From Gammaproteobacteria bacterium (GTDB lineage: Bacteria > Pseudomonadota > Gammaproteobacteria > Pseudomonadales > Cellvibrionaceae), in the NCBI GenBank assembly GCA_004172865.1, contig SEBV01000001.1, positions 1-64,000 of the forward strand: a DNA stretch of 64,000 nt, written 5' to 3'. Positions 53,603-62,451 of this stretch are shown piece after piece. A program made the translations under genes and the position numbers. The notes beneath the pieces are model-generated. The model was not told where the DNA came from. It searched no databases and was given only the letters and a program-made list of their open reading frames with translations. Each line of letters opens with the position of its first letter. Position 1 is the stretch's first letter.

Positions 53603-54712
53603 CTAGGGCGCAACCGCTAAAAACTGACCTGTCAAAAATGTAGTTCCATTCACCACGCCAACGCTGTGCGACGGGAAAACTTCGCGCAGTTCGATGGCTG
53701 CATTTCGGTTTACTAAACGCACTTGATGTTGGTCATATTCCGTTTCAGAACCTTGCACAACCATTTGATAAAGCGCGAGTGTGTCGCCGGTGCGCAAGCC
53801 GTTATTGGCGCCGCCTTGCAATAGAATTTGAGTTTGTCCTGCGCGTGAATCAATTTGAGCGATATAGGGTTGGCATTGAATGACCTGACCGATTTCTCTT
53901 GATGCAAACTTCACCGCTTCCTTAACTTGCTTGCCGTAATCGCTCTGCCAAAATAGTGGGGTTCCGAAGCCTACGTTTTGCCTCAAGCCCCACACTCCGT
54001 AAGTGTCGTAACGTTTGCTAAATAATGTCTGGCCAGTAAATCCATCGCGCAAATTTACTTGAAAGCTAAATAAACGGTCGCGTTTTTCAAAGTGATTTTT
54101 AAACCCAACGCTATCGAAAAAACCATCTACAAATCGTCTGTATAAGCCGGCATTGTAGGTAGCCTCGGGATGCGCCATGGACATATCGAGAACGTCGCCG
54201 GTTAATACGAGCTGAGTGCGCTGGTCACGGGCAAGTTTCTGGATTTGCTGCGCAAGCATATTGTCACTACTGATCGCCGGATTGGGTAGGCTTTGATTGA
54301 GTTGCACGGGCGCAATAGCGTTGTGTTTTTCAACTAGTTGTGTGCCGAGTAATTGCGGTAGCTGATGATCAACATCACTCAAATCACCAGCATTGGAGCT
54401 GATTGGATTGGCGCGTGCAAACGCAGTGATTAGCAGCGTTTTTTGGAAGGCATTATGTTCCCCATTTGTGCATTGATTATTGCCGAGGTGGCGCACTTCC
54501 GCTCTGGATTCAATCACCGGAGCTACAGGTTTAGCGGCTGGCGCGGACGCGCTTGCAGAGGGAACGCTTTGGTTATCAAACGGAAATGGCTTACCTGACT
54601 CCGCATCGCCTGAAGTCGTGTCAGCCGCATAGGTAATCGCACTGATTGACAGGCCGATTGATAGCCCAGTAAGAATAATTAATGAACTCAGTAGCCGCGA
54701 ACGAATTGGCAT
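53603..54712 (-). CDS. flgT: Flagellar assembly protein T (FlgT-like)
   Basis: Periplasmic protein of 369 residues that, in Vibrio, helps build the H ring around the flagellar basal body. A signal peptide (about residues 1-30, ending TYAADTT) is followed by a Pro/Ala-rich linker (SASAPAAKPVAPV). The N-terminal domain then shows EHNAFQKTLLITAFARANP. The middle domain has RTQLVLTGDVLDMSM and RLFSFQVNLRDGFTGQTLFS, and the C-terminal domain has LRTGDTLALYQ. The match to FlgT is from memory of the family and is moderately secure. flgO and flgP, its usual neighbours, are absent here, so the gene has moved away from the flagellar cluster. Confidence 0.8.
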   Translation of the reverse strand: MPIRSRLLSSLIILTGLSIGLSISAITYAADTTSGDAESGKPFPFDNQSVPSASASAPAAKPVAPVIESRAEVRHLGNNQCTNGEHNAFQKTLLITAFARANPISSNAGDLSDVDHQLPQLLGTQLVEKHNAIAPVQLNQSLPNPAISSDNMLAQQIQKLARDQRTQLVLTGDVLDMSMAHPEATYNAGLYRRFVDGFFDSVGFKNHFEKRDRLFSFQVNLRDGFTGQTLFSKRYDTYGVWGLRQNVGFGTPLFWQSDYGKQVKEAVKFASREIGQVIQCQPYIAQIDSRAGQTQILLQGGANNGLRTGDTLALYQMVVQGSETEYDQHQVRLVNRNAAIELREVFPSHSVGVVNGTTFLTGQFLAVAP

Positions 54713-54854
54713 GACAAACTCCCGTCACAATGAAATTCACAACCAAAATGGTTGTCGTATCGATTGATCTTAAGGGGGTTATCGGCAAATGGTCGCGCTT
54801 CTTAACCTCAATCTTTCATCGCATTAATTTAATTGCCTTCAACAGGAGAAAAAT

Positions 54855-55325
54855 ATGGCGTCGCTTAGGCTTCCAGCCGTCTTCGCAAGTGTAATCATAA
54901 TAAGTATAAGCGGGCTGCTAGCAGCATGTGGCACAACAGGGCGCAGTTATACCGACGGCAAATTGGCCGAAACGCTTGAAATTGAAATCCTGCCCAACAC
55001 CAGCAAAATGTTTGTTTATCGCCTCAAAGCGCCAGACGACCAGATGCCCAACGTGCGAATTGAGCGCGGCGGTTTTGGCGGAGGCGGCGATGGCGGTGGT
55101 CGTGGCGGCGTCGCGCTCAGCGGTTCAACGCCCAAGCGATTGCTGGAAAATGCGGGATATGTAGTGGAGCATATGGGCTACTGTCGCGAAGGATTTTTGG
55201 AAATTGATTCCAGTGCATCGCAATTCAATTTGTGGGTAAAGGGCGAATGCAAGGAAGGTGCTACTGAAGACGATGTTAAAAAATTCGGCAGCAAACAAAT
55301 CATTCCGGTTCGCTTAGATAAATAG
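54855..55325 (+). CDS. Small lipoprotein of unknown function
   Basis: 156-residue lipoprotein with a signal peptide ending in the lipobox LLAAC (about residues 21-25). A first domain (about 38-65, ETLEIEILPNTSKMFVYRLK) is followed by a striking Gly-rich linker (GGFGGGGDGGGRGG, about 73-86). A second domain follows with two Cys (EHMGYCREGFLEID and VKGECKEGATEDD) that may form a disulfide. AGGAG precedes the ATG. It is divergent from flgT. I do not recognise the family. Confidence 0.75.
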   Translation: MASLRLPAVFASVIIISISGLLAACGTTGRSYTDGKLAETLEIEILPNTSKMFVYRLKAPDDQMPNVRIERGGFGGGGDGGGRGGVALSGSTPKRLLENAGYVVEHMGYCREGFLEIDSSASQFNLWVKGECKEGATEDDVKKFGSKQIIPVRLDK

Positions 55326-55478
55326 CCGGTTCGATTCTAAATAATTAAATATAAAGATGGCGCCAAACGCATTCCCACGTCGCAAGCTTATAAAGCTGAA
55401 TACTAAGGCGCGAATCCCGCTATAATTCGCGCTTTTTCAGCGACACTCTTTTAGCCATTCCCTTTTTTGGATTTCCCC

Positions 55479-56702
55479 ATGTCCCAACCTAACGATTCTC
55501 TGCCAATCTCCACATTACCCGTACTTGTTTTAAATTCGCAGGCGGATCGTCGCCTTAAGTTGGGCCATTTGTGGATTTACAGCAACGAGGTGGATGTGGC
55601 GCGCTCGCCGCTCAAGCAATTTGAAATGGGCCAGCAGGCGTTAGTGACCACCCAGAGCGGCAAGCCTTTGGGTATCGCCTTGATGAATCCAACAAGTTTG
55701 ATTTGCGGGCGCATTATCAACCGCGATGAAAAACATCCGCTCAATAAATCCCTGCTGGTACACCGTTTTAAACAATCACTCGCGTTGCGCGAATTGGCTT
55801 TCAGTGAGCCTTATTATCGCCTGGTGTATGGCGATTCTGATTTGCTGCCTGGTTTGGTGGTGGATCGTTTTGGCGATTATTTGGTGGTGCAAATTGCCAG
55901 TGCGGGCATGGAATTGGTGAAGAACGACATCATTGATGCGCTCGTACAAGTCCTCAAACCTGAGGGCATCTTGCTTGCTAACGACCACAGCGCACGCGCG
56001 TTGGAAAACTTGCCGGAATATACAGAGGTTGTTTACGGCAGCGTTCCGCAGGAAGTTGAATTGATTGAAAACGGCACGCGCTTTTTGGCACCGGTTCACG
56101 GCGGCCAAAAAACCGGTTGGTTTTACGATCACCGGGTTAACCGCGCGCAATTACAACAATACGTAAAAGGCAAACGTGTGCTCGATGTGTTTTCTTATAT
56201 CGGCGGCTGGGGCGTACAAGCCGCAGTAGCGGGTGCGAGTGAAGTTTATTGCGTAGATGTATCTGAATCTGCGTTGGATTATGTAGAAAAAAATGCGGCG
56301 CTCAATAACGTGCAAGACAAAATTACTTGCTTCGAAGGCAAAGCGATTGAAGTGTTAAAACATTTGATCGCTGAAGAGGAGCGCTTCGATGTAGTTGTAC
56401 TCGATCCGCCCGCGTTCATCAAAAAACGCAAAGATCAAAAAGCCGGTGAAGCGGCTTACCGTCACATTAATGAACTCGGCATGCGTCTGCTAGGCCGTGA
56501 TGGTTTATTGGTTGCAGGTTCATGCTCAATGCATTTGGGCAAAGATACGTTGGTTGAAATTGTGCGCGCCGCTGGCCGCCATTTAGATCGCCACGTGCAA
56601 ATTATCGGGCAGGGCGGGCAGGGGCCAGATCATCCGGTGCATCCAGCAATTCCTGAAACGGATTATTTGAAAGCGGTATTTGCGCGCGTTTATTTAGCAT
56701 AA
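55479..56702 (+). CDS. rlmI: 23S rRNA (cytosine-5) methyltransferase RlmI family
   Basis: SAM-dependent methyltransferase of 407 residues; E. coli RlmI methylates C1962 of 23S rRNA. An N-terminal PUA domain (about 15-85, ADRRLKLGHLWIYSNEVDV) is followed by a middle domain with HGGQKTGWFYDHRVNRAQL. The Rossmann SAM site is KRVLDVFSYIGGWGVQAAVAG. The acceptor-site motif is VVLDPPAFIKKRKDQ, and the catalytic Cys region is AGSCSMH. The TTG start four codons earlier is rejected. All family parts are present and the length is normal. Confidence 0.93.
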   Translation: MSQPNDSLPISTLPVLVLNSQADRRLKLGHLWIYSNEVDVARSPLKQFEMGQQALVTTQSGKPLGIALMNPTSLICGRIINRDEKHPLNKSLLVHRFKQSLALRELAFSEPYYRLVYGDSDLLPGLVVDRFGDYLVVQIASAGMELVKNDIIDALVQVLKPEGILLANDHSARALENLPEYTEVVYGSVPQEVELIENGTRFLAPVHGGQKTGWFYDHRVNRAQLQQYVKGKRVLDVFSYIGGWGVQAAVAGASEVYCVDVSESALDYVEKNAALNNVQDKITCFEGKAIEVLKHLIAEEERFDVVVLDPPAFIKKRKDQKAGEAAYRHINELGMRLLGRDGLLVAGSCSMHLGKDTLVEIVRAAGRHLDRHVQIIGQGGQGPDHPVHPAIPETDYLKAVFARVYLA

Positions 56703-56709
56703 TTAAATT

Positions 56710-56746
56710 TTCTGTTCGCGCTGCATGGTGCGAACAGAAGATTTTC
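56710..56746 (+). terminator. Terminator after rlmI
   Basis: Perfect 10-bp arms TTCTGTTCGC (56710-56719) and GCGAACAGAA (56730-56739) around a 10-base loop, followed by the short T run GATTTTC. Confidence 0.72.
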
Positions 56747-56799
56747 TCAGTGCGATCAGATTTTTATCAAAAGAAATATTTAAAAAGAGATAACTATTT

Positions 56800-57228
56800 A
56801 TGCAGTTTGAACGCCGAATTATTTTGCGAATAGTTTTTAGTTTATTAGTTATCGCCGCCGTTATTATTGCTGCCGGTGTTAATCACCATTTTCAGCGCGA
56901 AGCACAATTACTGGTTGATGCTGCTCATCGCGTAGAAGGCACAATCAACAATAAAAACTGCGCGAATGCGGGTTTGGTTTATTACACCTTTGATGCTGAA
57001 GGCAAAGAATATCGCGGCGCAAGCAATGCATGTGTAGCGTCTTGCGCAAAAGCTGTCGCGGGTGAAAAAGTCGTTGTGACTTATGCCATTGAAAATCCAC
57101 AAAACTCAATTTGCGGTTCAGCCGAACAAGCCGCATCGCGTTTTGATGCAAATTATTATGCGTTGTTGTTAGTGGGGTTAGGATTGCTAGCGGTAATTTT
57201 TAAAACGACGGGAAGAAAAACAGAATAA
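56800..57228 (+). CDS. Membrane protein with Cys-rich periplasmic domain (DUF3592-like)
   Basis: 142-residue protein with two membrane helices (about residues 8-27, IVFSLLVIAAVIIAAGVN, and 118-135). The predicted periplasmic loop between them has four Cys (KNCANAG, SNACVASCAKA, NSICGSAE). The overall plan resembles DUF3592 proteins (helix, small beta domain with VVYTYxxxGK, helix). The paired Cys suggest disulfides or metal binding. Function unknown. Confidence 0.68.
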   Translation: MQFERRIILRIVFSLLVIAAVIIAAGVNHHFQREAQLLVDAAHRVEGTINNKNCANAGLVYYTFDAEGKEYRGASNACVASCAKAVAGEKVVVTYAIENPQNSICGSAEQAASRFDANYYALLLVGLGLLAVIFKTTGRKTE

Positions 57229-57254
57229 AGATTTTGCGAATTTCAAAGCAATCT

Positions 57255-57656
57255 CTAGAGTATTTCGCCATTCGCTATCGACCAATGAAAAGGCATCAAC
57301 TCTCGCAAACTTTTAAATACTAACCTGTTTTCTGGATTACTCACCGCAACCGAAACATTTCCGCCCCAATGCGAGAGACGCTCCTGGCAAATACCGCAGG
57401 GCGTTAGAATTACAAAGTTCGATGTTTCTGATTCGCGATAAATACAAATTGAATGCGTAACCCGCTCATTCAACTTGTGCGCTTCCAAACAACTCCCAAC
57501 TTCCATGCAAAGCGAAAGCGCATCATTTTTTGTGTCAGGCGCAACGCTCGTTAATATTTTCCCACTCTCTGTCGCGAGCGCGGCGGAACCGCCCCAGCCT
57601 GAAGGGTAGCGAGATGCTATAAGTTGCTTGGCGGCTTTAAATAAAATTTCTTCCAT
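57255..57656 (-). CDS. Cytidine deaminase-like zinc enzyme
   Basis: 133-residue member of the cytidine deaminase superfamily. The first zinc ligand and catalytic Glu appear in SLCMEVGSCLEAHKL (C-x-E in place of the usual HAE or CAE). The second pair is in LTPCGICQERLSHWGG (PCxxC). Small size and the Cys-type first ligand resemble tetrameric cytidine or blasticidin-S deaminases. The ATG at 57656 is six bases after GAAGGA; the ATG two codons earlier directly abuts it and is rejected. It is followed by rlmI-side genes on the other strand. The substrate is uncertain. Confidence 0.82.
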   Translation of the reverse strand: MEEILFKAAKQLIASRYPSGWGGSAALATESGKILTSVAPDTKNDALSLCMEVGSCLEAHKLNERVTHSICIYRESETSNFVILTPCGICQERLSHWGGNVSVAVSNPENRLVFKSLRELMPFHWSIANGEIL

Positions 57657-57689
57657 CGTCATTCCTTCTTTTGTAATCGCGAACTTAAG

Positions 57690-58346
57690 CTATTCCCGCA
57701 AACTCAAAATTTCCCAGCCACGCTCATTTGCGATTTTCTCCAGGCGCTCATCAGGATCAACCGCAACCGGGTTTGGCACTTGTTCCAGTAAGGGCAAGTC
57801 ATTAATGGAATCGCTATAAAAGTAGGCGCCATCCAGATTGTAGTTCTTGTCTTTAAGCCATTCGTGCAGGCGAGTGACTTTTCCGCCTTGGAAGCAGGGG
57901 GTGCCGATGCCTTTTCCGGTGTAGCGATCATTTACGATTTCGGCATCGCTGGCGAGTATGTCGTCTACGTCTAAGCGTTTGGCGATGGGGTGAGTCACGA
58001 AGCTGTTAGTGGCGGTTATGATTAACAGGTAATCGCCTTGAGCGCGGTGCTTTTGCAAAAGTGCCAGGGCTTTCGGTTGCATCATGGGTTCGACGTAATC
58101 GTGCATAAATTCTTGATGAAACGCCGCCAACTCATCCAACGAATAGCGCGTTAGAAATGCCAGTGAAAATCCCAGGTATTCCTGAATGTCCAAGGTGGCG
58201 GCTTTGTATTGTTGATAAAAACGGTCGTTGGCTTGTGCGTAAGCTTGCGCATCCACCAATTTTTTGTCGACGAGAAATTCGCCCCAGCTGTGGTCGCTGT
58301 CGCCAGCGAGAAGAGTGTTGTCTAAATCGAAAATCGCTAGGCGCAC
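57690..58346 (-). CDS. HAD-superfamily (subclass IB) phosphatase
   Basis: 218-residue phosphohydrolase related to SerB. It has the catalytic DxD motif LAIFDLDNTLLAGDSDHSWG near the N-terminus (about residues 3-22), motif II in LLIITATNSFVTHPIA (about 110-125), and motif III/IV with AYFYSDSINDLPLLEQVPNPVAVDPDERL (quoted here as YSDSINDLPLL, about 183-193). It is divergent from rppH, a pairing conserved in Pseudomonas and relatives. The substrate is unknown; phosphoserine-like small molecules are usual for the class. Confidence 0.9.
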   Translation of the reverse strand: MRLAIFDLDNTLLAGDSDHSWGEFLVDKKLVDAQAYAQANDRFYQQYKAATLDIQEYLGFSLAFLTRYSLDELAAFHQEFMHDYVEPMMQPKALALLQKHRAQGDYLLIITATNSFVTHPIAKRLDVDDILASDAEIVNDRYTGKGIGTPCFQGGKVTRLHEWLKDKNYNLDGAYFYSDSINDLPLLEQVPNPVAVDPDERLEKIANERGWEILSLRE

Positions 58347-58541
58347 AGGTTACCTTCTTGAGAAAATTGGGGGTGTATTAAGGGGTGGGATTTAGGTGGC
58401 CTAGCATAACCAGTGTGTTACGGCGGCTCAACCGGGATTTGCTATTCGCCGCGCCTTTGGTGAGGGCTTGCGGCTTTGGATAAGCCTGTTATAGTGCGGA
58501 AAAGCTGTTTCACAGCGCAACATTTTATAGGGATGATTCCC

Positions 58542-59045
58542 GTGATCGATAGCGATGGTTTTCGCCCCAACGTGGGCATTATTTTGATGAATGATTTGGG
58601 GCAAGTGCTCTGGGCGCGTCGAGTCGGCGGGCAAGATGCCTGGCAATTTCCGCAAGGCGGCATCAACGAACGTGAGTCAGCAGAACAGGCGCTTTACCGC
58701 GAGTTACACGAAGAGATTGGGCTTCATCCACAGGATGTAGAAATCGTAGGTTGCACGCGCGGCTGGTTACGTTACCGCTTGCCAGATCGCCTGGTGCGCC
58801 ACAATTCCCAACCTTTGTGTGTGGGCCAAAAACAGAAGTGGTTTTTGCTGAGATTGCGCAGTGAAGATTCACGTATCAGTATGAACAATGGTGGCCGTCC
58901 CGAATTCGATGATTGGCGCTGGGTAAGTTATTGGTACCCACTGGGCAAGGTAGTGTCGTTTAAAAAGGATGTTTACCGCAGGGCACTTAAAGAACTTTCT
59001 CTAGTCCATGCTCAATTGGAATTGGAGATGCTGGTAGGCCGATAA
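58542..59045 (+). CDS. rppH: RNA pyrophosphohydrolase RppH
   Basis: Nudix enzyme that removes pyrophosphate from the 5' end of mRNAs and so triggers decay. Beginning at GTG 58542 gives 167 residues and the N-terminus [12 protein letters not shown], which matches E. coli (MIDDDGYRPNVG). AGGGA lies eight to nine bases upstream of it, while the ATG at 58533 is too close. The Nudix box [22 protein letters not shown] (given as [19 protein letters not shown], about residues 38-56) is intact. ptsP follows after 79 bases. rppH-ptsP-lgt-thyA is a conserved order. Confidence 0.95.
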   Translation: MIDSDGFRPNVGIILMNDLGQVLWARRVGGQDAWQFPQGGINERESAEQALYRELHEEIGLHPQDVEIVGCTRGWLRYRLPDRLVRHNSQPLCVGQKQKWFLLRLRSEDSRISMNNGGRPEFDDWRWVSYWYPLGKVVSFKKDVYRRALKELSLVHAQLELEMLVGR

Positions 59046-59124
59046 TCCGGCCTGCAGCAGCGCATTTCTTACTTCTAAGGCGATGCGCTTATTATAAAAA
59101 TGCAAATTAAGGTTTGAAGTATCT

Positions 59125-61401
59125 ATGTTGAATTCGCTTCGCAGTATTGTCCAGGAAGTTAACGCCGCGCGCGACCTGCCTTCGGCGTTGGGCATTATTG
59201 TGTCGAGCGTAAAAACTGCGATGCGCACTCATGTTTGTTCTGTCTATATGCGCGATGAAGAAGGCGGCTACGTGTTGATGGCGACAGACGGCCTCAACCA
59301 AAATGCTGTTGGCCGGGTTCGACTTTCGGCCGGCGAAGGTCTGGTTGGTCGTGTTGTTGTACGCGAAGAGCCGATCAATCTGGAACAAGCCGAAGCTCAC
59401 CCCAGTTATCAATATTTCCCCGAAACCGGTGAGGAGCGCTACAGCTCATTCCTCGGCGTGCCCATTATCCACCAACGTAAAGTACTCGGCGTTCTCGTTG
59501 TTCAGCAGGTTGACCAGCGTCGTTTTGACGAAGGCGATGAAGCTTTCCTGGTCACCATGTCTGCCCAGTTGGCAGGTGTCATCGCCCACGCGGAAGCGAC
59601 TGGCGGTATAAGTAGTGGTAAGAACGAAGTTGCCACTCAAGCGCGCTTTGTAGGTGTGGCGGGTGCTCCGGGTATTGCAATTGGTGAGGCGTTAGTTATC
59701 GCCCCTGAAGCGGATTTGCGCTCGGTTTCTTATCGTCCATGTGATGATGTTGATGCCGAAATTGCATTCTTTCAGCGCTGTTTGATGGCTGTACGTGAAG
59801 ATATCAAAGGTTTGGGTGCGCAGCTCAAAGAGCGATTAAACCGCGAAGAACGCGCGCTCTTCGATGCCTATTTGGCGATGTTGGACGATGCTTCCCTCGG
59901 TGGCGAAGTTACCGAGCGTATTCGTAAAGGTGCGAATGCATCTTTCGCGTGGAGCGAGGTTATCCTCGAACACGAACAAACGTTTAATAGTATGAATGAC
60001 CCCTATTTGCGCGAGCGGGCAACCGATTTGCGGGATTTGGGTCGTCGTGTACTCGCGTATCTACAGGAATCCAACCGTAAGAAACGCGTCTATCCAGATC
60101 GCACTATTTTGATCGGTGAAGAACTCACTGCTTCTATGTTGGGTGAAGTTCCCAAAGAAAAGCTGGTGGGTTTGGTATCGGTCGAGGGATCAAGCAACTC
60201 GCATGTAGCTATCCTCGCGCGCGCCATGGATATCCCTACGGTTATGGGTGCAGTCGATTTGCCCTTTATGCAAATGGATGGCCGTCCGATTATTGTCGAT
60301 GGCTATCGCGGCGCCGTATATAGCGACCCGAATGAGCATATCCTCAAGCATTACATGGCGATTGATCTTGAAGAGCAAGAGCTCTTCAAGGGGCTGGAAG
60401 CGCTCAAAGATTTGCCTTGCGAAACCAAAGATGGCTACCGTCTGCCATTGTGGGTAAACACCGGTTTAATGGCTGACGTGGTACGGTCGCTTGAGCGTGG
60501 TGCTGAAGGCGTAGGTCTGTACCGTACCGAAGTTCCATTTTTGATGCGTGACCGCTTTCCGTCTGAGGAAGAGCAGCGGGTAATTTATCGCGAACAATTG
60601 GCAGCCTTTGCGCCTTTGCCAGTAACAATCCGCACACTCGATATCGGCGGCGATAAAGCGCTCCCTTATTTTCCTATCGAAGAGGACAACCCTTTCCTCG
60701 GCTGGCGTGGCATTCGCGTCACCCTCGATCACCCGGAGATTTTCCTGGCGCAAGTACGCGCCATGATCAAAGCCAGTGAAGGGCTGAATAACTTGCGCAT
60801 CCTCTTGCCGATGATTACCAATATCCCGGAAATGGAAGCGTCAAAAGCTTTGATCACTCGTGTTTATAGAGAGCTGGTTGAAGAGGGCTACAACGTCAAA
60901 ATGCCACCTGTCGGCGCTATGATTGAAGTTCCGGCGGCAGTTTATCAAGCGCGTGAATTGGCGGTGCTGTCCGAATTCCTATCCATAGGTACCAACGACC
61001 TTACCCAATATCTGCTTGCGGTTGACCGCAACAATGCCCGCGTTGCCGATTTATACCAGGCATTTCACCCGGCGGTCTTGCGCGCGCTGCAACACGTGGT
61101 GACTGAGGCTCACGCCGAAGGTATCAGCGTTAGTATTTGTGGCGAATTAGCGGGCGACCCGGGCGCGGCCATTTTGCTGATGGCAATGGGCTTTGATTCG
61201 TTATCGATGAGTGCGACTAACTTGCCGAAAGTAAAATCGGTAATTCGCGGAATCAGCTTGGGCTTGGCGAAAGACTTGTTGAAAGAAGTGATGACCATGA
61301 GCAACGCCGATCAAATCCGCGAGCGGTTGGAGCAAGCCTTAGATGACGCTGATGTAACCCGCCTGATCCGCCCATTAGGTTCAGATGATTTTGAGGAGTA
61401 G
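59125..61401 (+). CDS. ptsP: PEP-protein phosphotransferase PtsP (enzyme I-Ntr)
   Basis: First enzyme of the nitrogen-related PTS, passing phosphate from phosphoenolpyruvate to NPr. 758 residues. An N-terminal GAF domain (about 15-160) resembles that of NifA and senses nitrogen state. The phospho-His domain has its His in VEGSSNSHVAILARAMDIP (about 350-368). The PEP-binding TIM barrel carries GAEGVGLYRTEVPFLMRDR, TLDIGGDKALPYF and LSIGTNDLTQYLLAVDRNN, and the catalytic Cys is in ISVSICGELAGDPGA (about 674). Length and order match the E. coli protein. Confidence 0.96.
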   Translation: MLNSLRSIVQEVNAARDLPSALGIIVSSVKTAMRTHVCSVYMRDEEGGYVLMATDGLNQNAVGRVRLSAGEGLVGRVVVREEPINLEQAEAHPSYQYFPETGEERYSSFLGVPIIHQRKVLGVLVVQQVDQRRFDEGDEAFLVTMSAQLAGVIAHAEATGGISSGKNEVATQARFVGVAGAPGIAIGEALVIAPEADLRSVSYRPCDDVDAEIAFFQRCLMAVREDIKGLGAQLKERLNREERALFDAYLAMLDDASLGGEVTERIRKGANASFAWSEVILEHEQTFNSMNDPYLRERATDLRDLGRRVLAYLQESNRKKRVYPDRTILIGEELTASMLGEVPKEKLVGLVSVEGSSNSHVAILARAMDIPTVMGAVDLPFMQMDGRPIIVDGYRGAVYSDPNEHILKHYMAIDLEEQELFKGLEALKDLPCETKDGYRLPLWVNTGLMADVVRSLERGAEGVGLYRTEVPFLMRDRFPSEEEQRVIYREQLAAFAPLPVTIRTLDIGGDKALPYFPIEEDNPFLGWRGIRVTLDHPEIFLAQVRAMIKASEGLNNLRILLPMITNIPEMEASKALITRVYRELVEEGYNVKMPPVGAMIEVPAAVYQARELAVLSEFLSIGTNDLTQYLLAVDRNNARVADLYQAFHPAVLRALQHVVTEAHAEGISVSICGELAGDPGAAILLMAMGFDSLSMSATNLPKVKSVIRGISLGLAKDLLKEVMTMSNADQIRERLEQALDDADVTRLIRPLGSDDFEE

Positions 61402-61422
61402 GGCGATATCGCCCTGTTTTTA
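61400..61422 (+). terminator. Terminator after ptsP
   Basis: Perfect palindrome AGGGCGATATCGCCCT (61400-61415), which folds as GGGCG-ATAT-CGCCC, followed by GTTTTTAT. It begins at the last base of the ptsP stop codon. Confidence 0.75.
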
Positions 61423-61482
61423 TCCCCGGGGTCCTGTAAGACTGCATTAATATGTCCGCGCCAAATAGTAACGGTTTCTTTT

Positions 61483-62397
61483 ATGCTCGAATTCCCTAAC
61501 TTTAACCCTATAGCTGTGTCACTCGGGCCTTTTAACGTGTTCGATAAAACTATCGGTCCCTTGGAAGTCCATTGGTACGGCATCATGTACATGTTGGCAT
61601 TTTTGTCGGCGTGGCTGCTCGCGCTTTATCGCAGTAGAAAACCGCACTCCCCAGTCCACAAAGTTGAAGTTGAAAATCTGGTAACTTATGGCGCTTTCGG
61701 TGTGATTTTAGGTGGGCGAATTGGTTATGTGATTTTCTACAACTTCGACCGCTGGATGTCTGATCCGCTATGGCTGTTCCGTATTTGGGAAGGCGGAATG
61801 TCATTCCACGGCGGGCTGATTGGTGTGTTAATCGCCATGTATGTTTATTCCACCCGCATTCGCGTTCCCTATTTTGCGCTGATGGATTTTGTCGCGCCCA
61901 TAGTGCCCCTTGGTTTAGGCTTTGGCCGCATCGGCAATTTTATCGGCCAGGAGCTTTGGGGGCGCGTATCTGATGTTCAGTGGGCCATGGTATTTCCAAA
62001 GGCGGAAGATCCCATCGGTATTGCCCGCCATCCGTCCCAGCTTTATCAGGCGACACTAGAAGGCTTGGTGATGTTTATCGTACTCTTTTGGTTCTCCGCC
62101 AAACCCCGCCCACGCGGTGCTGTAAGCGGATTATTTCTATTGCTCTACGCAAGTTTCCGCACCCTTGTCGAAAACTTCCGCGAACCGGATATAGGTGTTC
62201 CGTTAGTTTTCGATGTCATTACTCGCGGACAATTGTTGTCAGCTCCTATGTTTATTTTTGGGGTTTGGCTGCTTGGATTTGGGTATTACCGCGAAAGAAA
62301 GAGAAATAAGCTTATTGCTATCAAGCTGGACGAAATGAAAGAGCGCCCTCAGCCTTTGGCTGCGTCCCCCGCCCAAGAGGGAGAGGACCTGAGATAG
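61483..62397 (+). CDS. lgt: Prolipoprotein diacylglyceryl transferase
   Basis: Inner-membrane enzyme adding diacylglycerol to the lipobox Cys of lipoproteins. 304 residues, somewhat longer than the usual 260-290, with about seven helices. The core is intact: HWYGIMYMLAFLSAWLLAL, YGAFGVILGGRIGYVIFYN, the essential segment SFHGGLIGVLIAMYVYS and the signature GFGRIGNFIGQELWGR. The last 17-20 residues (RPQPLAASPAQEGEDLR) are hydrophilic and are coded by a repeat-like palindromic stretch (62346-62393), so the C-terminus seems to have been extended by a small element. thyA follows after 54 bases. Confidence 0.95.
   Translation: MLEFPNFNPIAVSLGPFNVFDKTIGPLEVHWYGIMYMLAFLSAWLLALYRSRKPHSPVHKVEVENLVTYGAFGVILGGRIGYVIFYNFDRWMSDPLWLFRIWEGGMSFHGGLIGVLIAMYVYSTRIRVPYFALMDFVAPIVPLGLGFGRIGNFIGQELWGRVSDVQWAMVFPKAEDPIGIARHPSQLYQATLEGLVMFIVLFWFSAKPRPRGAVSGLFLLLYASFRTLVENFREPDIGVPLVFDVITRGQLLSAPMFIFGVWLLGFGYYRERKRNKLIAIKLDEMKERPQPLAASPAQEGEDLR
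62346..62393. repeat. Possible REP-like palindromic element in the lgt 3' end
   Basis: About 48 bases with nested short inverted repeats: outer CTCAG (near 62348) and CTGAG (near 62388), a small GCC-TTT-GGC hairpin, and CCCCC...GAGGG-type pyrimidine and purine runs. The layout is that of short intergenic REP-like repeats seen in many gammaproteobacteria. It lies inside the lgt frame. Other copies cannot be checked from this window. Confidence 0.4.
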
Positions 62398-62451
62398 TGC
62401 TAATGTCGGAGCTTATGAGAGCTTCAAAATATTTAAAACCGAGACCAACCA

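Noticed and set aside
58476-58541. Longer rppH start
   Set aside because: The GTG at 58542 has a well-spaced AGGGA and gives the conserved N-terminus of the family.
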